From NCBI GenBank assembly GCA_018715105.1, contig DVMG01000175.1, positions 1 through 7,331 of the forward strand: 7,331 bases of DNA, read 5' to 3'. The DNA comes from Candidatus Ventricola intestinavium (lineage in GTDB: Bacteria; Bacillota; Clostridia; Christensenellales; Aristaeellaceae). The position numbers and the translations under genes are program-made. The notes beneath the pieces were generated by a model that did no database searches, was not told where the DNA came from, and saw only the letters and a program-made list of their open reading frames with translations. Positions 6,240 through 7,331 of this stretch are shown one piece after another (position 1 is the first letter of the stretch; every line of letters begins with the position of its first letter).

Positions 6240-7192
6240 AAGCATCGGTCATCGGATGCGGACGATGGGGTTCGTTTATCGCATGGTATCTGCACCGCAT
6301 CGGACATGAAGTAACGCTGTATGGGAGAGCAGGATCGGCCCATATGCAGCGCCTGATTGCGCACAGGAGCAATGGCCTTGTAAGGTTTGAGGACACGGTA
6401 TGTCTGACATGCGACCTTGCAAGGGCTCTGGAAGGCGAGATCGTGTGCATTTCCATCCGTTCTCAGGGACTGGCCGGGCTGATGGAGCAGATCGCGTCCC
6501 TCGGGGTGCGGGGAAAGACGTTTGTCCTGTGCATGAAGGGGATTGAAATGGGCACAGGCAGACGGCTTTCCCAGATCGCGCAGGAGGCCGTCGGCGCATC
6601 AAACGACATTGCCGTATGGCTGGGCCCAGGCCATGTGCAGGAATTTTTGGCCGGCGTGCCCAACTGTATGGTCCTGGACTCGGAGAAGGAAGCCACCAAG
6701 GAGCGGCTGGTGGAGGCTCTCTCCGGGGATTTGATCCGTTTTTACTATGGCACAGATCTGATCGGCAACGAGGTGGGGGCGGCCGCTAAAAACGTGATTG
6801 GCATTGCAGCAGGGATGCTGGATGGAAAAGGGCTCTCATCGCTCAAGGGAGCGCTGATGAGCCGTGGCACGCGGGAGGTGGCGCGCCTCATTCGGGCGAT
6901 GGGGGGCCATGAGATGTCTGCCTATGGTTTATGCCATCTGGGAGATTATGAGGCCACGGTCTTTTCCGCTTACAGCCACAACCGCCGCTTCGGCGAAGCG
7001 TTTGTTCGCAAAGAAACGTATAACGAACTGGCAGAGGGTTACTATACCGTTGAGGCACTGTGCATGCTGGCGGATCAAAAGGACGTGGAAATGCCGATCT
7101 GCCGGGCCGTGCATGCCCTGCTTTATGAAGGGGCGGATGCGGATGAAGAGATCAGCCGCCTGTTCACGCGCAGCCTCAAGCGCGAATTCTGA
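6236..7192 (+). CDS. NAD(P)H-dependent glycerol-3-phosphate dehydrogenase family protein (divergent GpsA)
   Basis: 318 residues. GpsA enzymes reduce dihydroxyacetone phosphate to sn-glycerol-3-phosphate in the cytoplasm, the backbone for phospholipid synthesis. The N-terminal Rossmann domain has GCGRWG (7-12), the family GxGxWG nucleotide loop, and CMKGIE (99-104) with the conserved Lys101. The C-terminal helical domain has NEVGAAAKNVIGIAAG (178-193) with Lys185, LSSLKGALMSRGTRE (200-214), the HLGDYEAT block with Asp237, and NRRFG (249-253). The Lys, Lys, Asp and Arg expected at the active site are all present, so it is probably active. The usual GPSFAxE block reads GPGHVQEF (130-137), which suggests a paralogue rather than the canonical housekeeping enzyme. 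Start ATG 6236 has AAGGAGAA (6223-6230), spacing 5. It lies 137 bp after rnr with no clear terminator between. Confidence 0.88.
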   Translation: MKASVIGCGRWGSFIAWYLHRIGHEVTLYGRAGSAHMQRLIAHRSNGLVRFEDTVCLTCDLARALEGEIVCISIRSQGLAGLMEQIASLGVRGKTFVLCMKGIEMGTGRRLSQIAQEAVGASNDIAVWLGPGHVQEFLAGVPNCMVLDSEKEATKERLVEALSGDLIRFYYGTDLIGNEVGAAAKNVIGIAAGMLDGKGLSSLKGALMSRGTREVARLIRAMGGHEMSAYGLCHLGDYEATVFSAYSHNRRFGEAFVRKETYNELAEGYYTVEALCMLADQKDVEMPICRAVHALLYEGADADEEISRLFTRSLKREF

Positions 7193-7240
7193 AACGTTGT
7201 CACGCGCGCAAAGCCATGCAGAAGAAGAGAAAGAAAGCCC

Positions 7241-7269
7241 TTGACTGGATATAAACGGATCATTAAAAT
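7241..7269 (+). promoter_or_regulatory. Outward-facing promoter P1 at the right edge
   Basis: TTGACT (7241-7246) and TAAAAT (7264-7269) are separated by exactly 17 bp, each matching five of six consensus bases. It lies about 50 bp after the dehydrogenase stop and reads out of the window, so it drives a gene not seen here. Transcription would start near 7276. Confidence 0.72.
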
Positions 7270-7293
7270 AAGAGGGTTTTACGCAACTTCTGC

Positions 7294-7322
7294 TTGCGCT
7301 CACGGGCGGATGCTGTTATACT
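7294..7322 (+). promoter_or_regulatory. Outward-facing promoter P2 at the right edge (extended -10)
   Basis: TTGCGC (7294-7299) lies 17 bp before TATACT (7317-7322), which is preceded by TGT (7314-7316), an extended -10 element. The -35 matches only TTG. It follows P1 by 53 bp with the same strand and spacing, so the downstream gene or RNA may have tandem promoters. Transcription would start near the last base of the window. Confidence 0.55.
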
Positions 7323-7331
7323 GAATATCAG

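Noticed and set aside
6864..7244. Plus-strand open frame in another phase within the dehydrogenase gene, running past its stop
   Set aside because: It has an Arg/Ala/Cys-rich frame-shadow composition, overlaps a conserved C-terminal domain, and has no credible ribosome binding site.
1..7331. Mobile element, prophage, CRISPR array, toxin-antitoxin or defence system
   Set aside because: I see no transposase, integrase, recurrent direct repeats, terminal inverted repeats or compact unknown gene pairs. Nearly all of the DNA is accounted for by housekeeping genes with uniform codon use.

Overview
The window looks like core chromosome of a GC-rich member of the Firmicutes, most likely the class Clostridia. 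The reasons are strong AGGAGG-type ribosome binding sites, use of a GTG start, sigma-A-like promoters (TTGACA / TAAAAT), a YnbB-type PLP enzyme, a short two-helix SecG and an RNase R without the enterobacterial N-terminal helix-turn-helix. By eye the G+C is clearly above 50% and third codon positions are strongly G/C. All genes are on the + strand. I see no insertion sequence, phage gene, CRISPR array, rRNA or tRNA.

Layout. (1) Positions 1-104 hold the last 33 codons of an unrecognised gene that overlaps the next one. (2) 94-1374 encodes a YnbB / methionine gamma-lyase-like ('aluminium resistance') fold-type I PLP protein, followed after 91 bp by a ten-helix EamA/DMT permease (1466-2374). (3) A weak hairpin, a very good promoter (2460-2489) and a structured leader of about 110 nt precede rplM (L13), rpsI (S9) and secG (2607-3725). 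This compact unit closes with a textbook intrinsic terminator (3737-3770). (4) A second promoter (extended -10 at 3838-3846) serves rnr (RNase R), whose start codon is ambiguous. (5) After 137 bp comes a divergent gpsA-family glycerol-3-phosphate dehydrogenase (6236-7192). (6) The last 139 bp carry two tandem promoters facing out of the window toward an unseen gene.

How the genes relate. rplM, rpsI and secG link ribosome assembly with the SecYEG translocon. rnr adds RNA turnover and quality control. The GpsA paralogue makes sn-glycerol-3-phosphate, the backbone for phospholipid synthesis. The PLP enzyme and the permease may or may not be functionally coupled.

Novelty. Most of the window is ordinary housekeeping DNA, and I found no convincing undescribed system. 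The parts most worth a second look are the L13 leader with its 17-nt inverted repeat beside the ribosome binding site, the open reading frame that continues in phase after the rnr stop and ends in an ATGA overlap with the dehydrogenase gene, the rnr start, the divergent GpsA paralogue standing where smpB is often found, and the outward-facing tandem promoters at the right edge.
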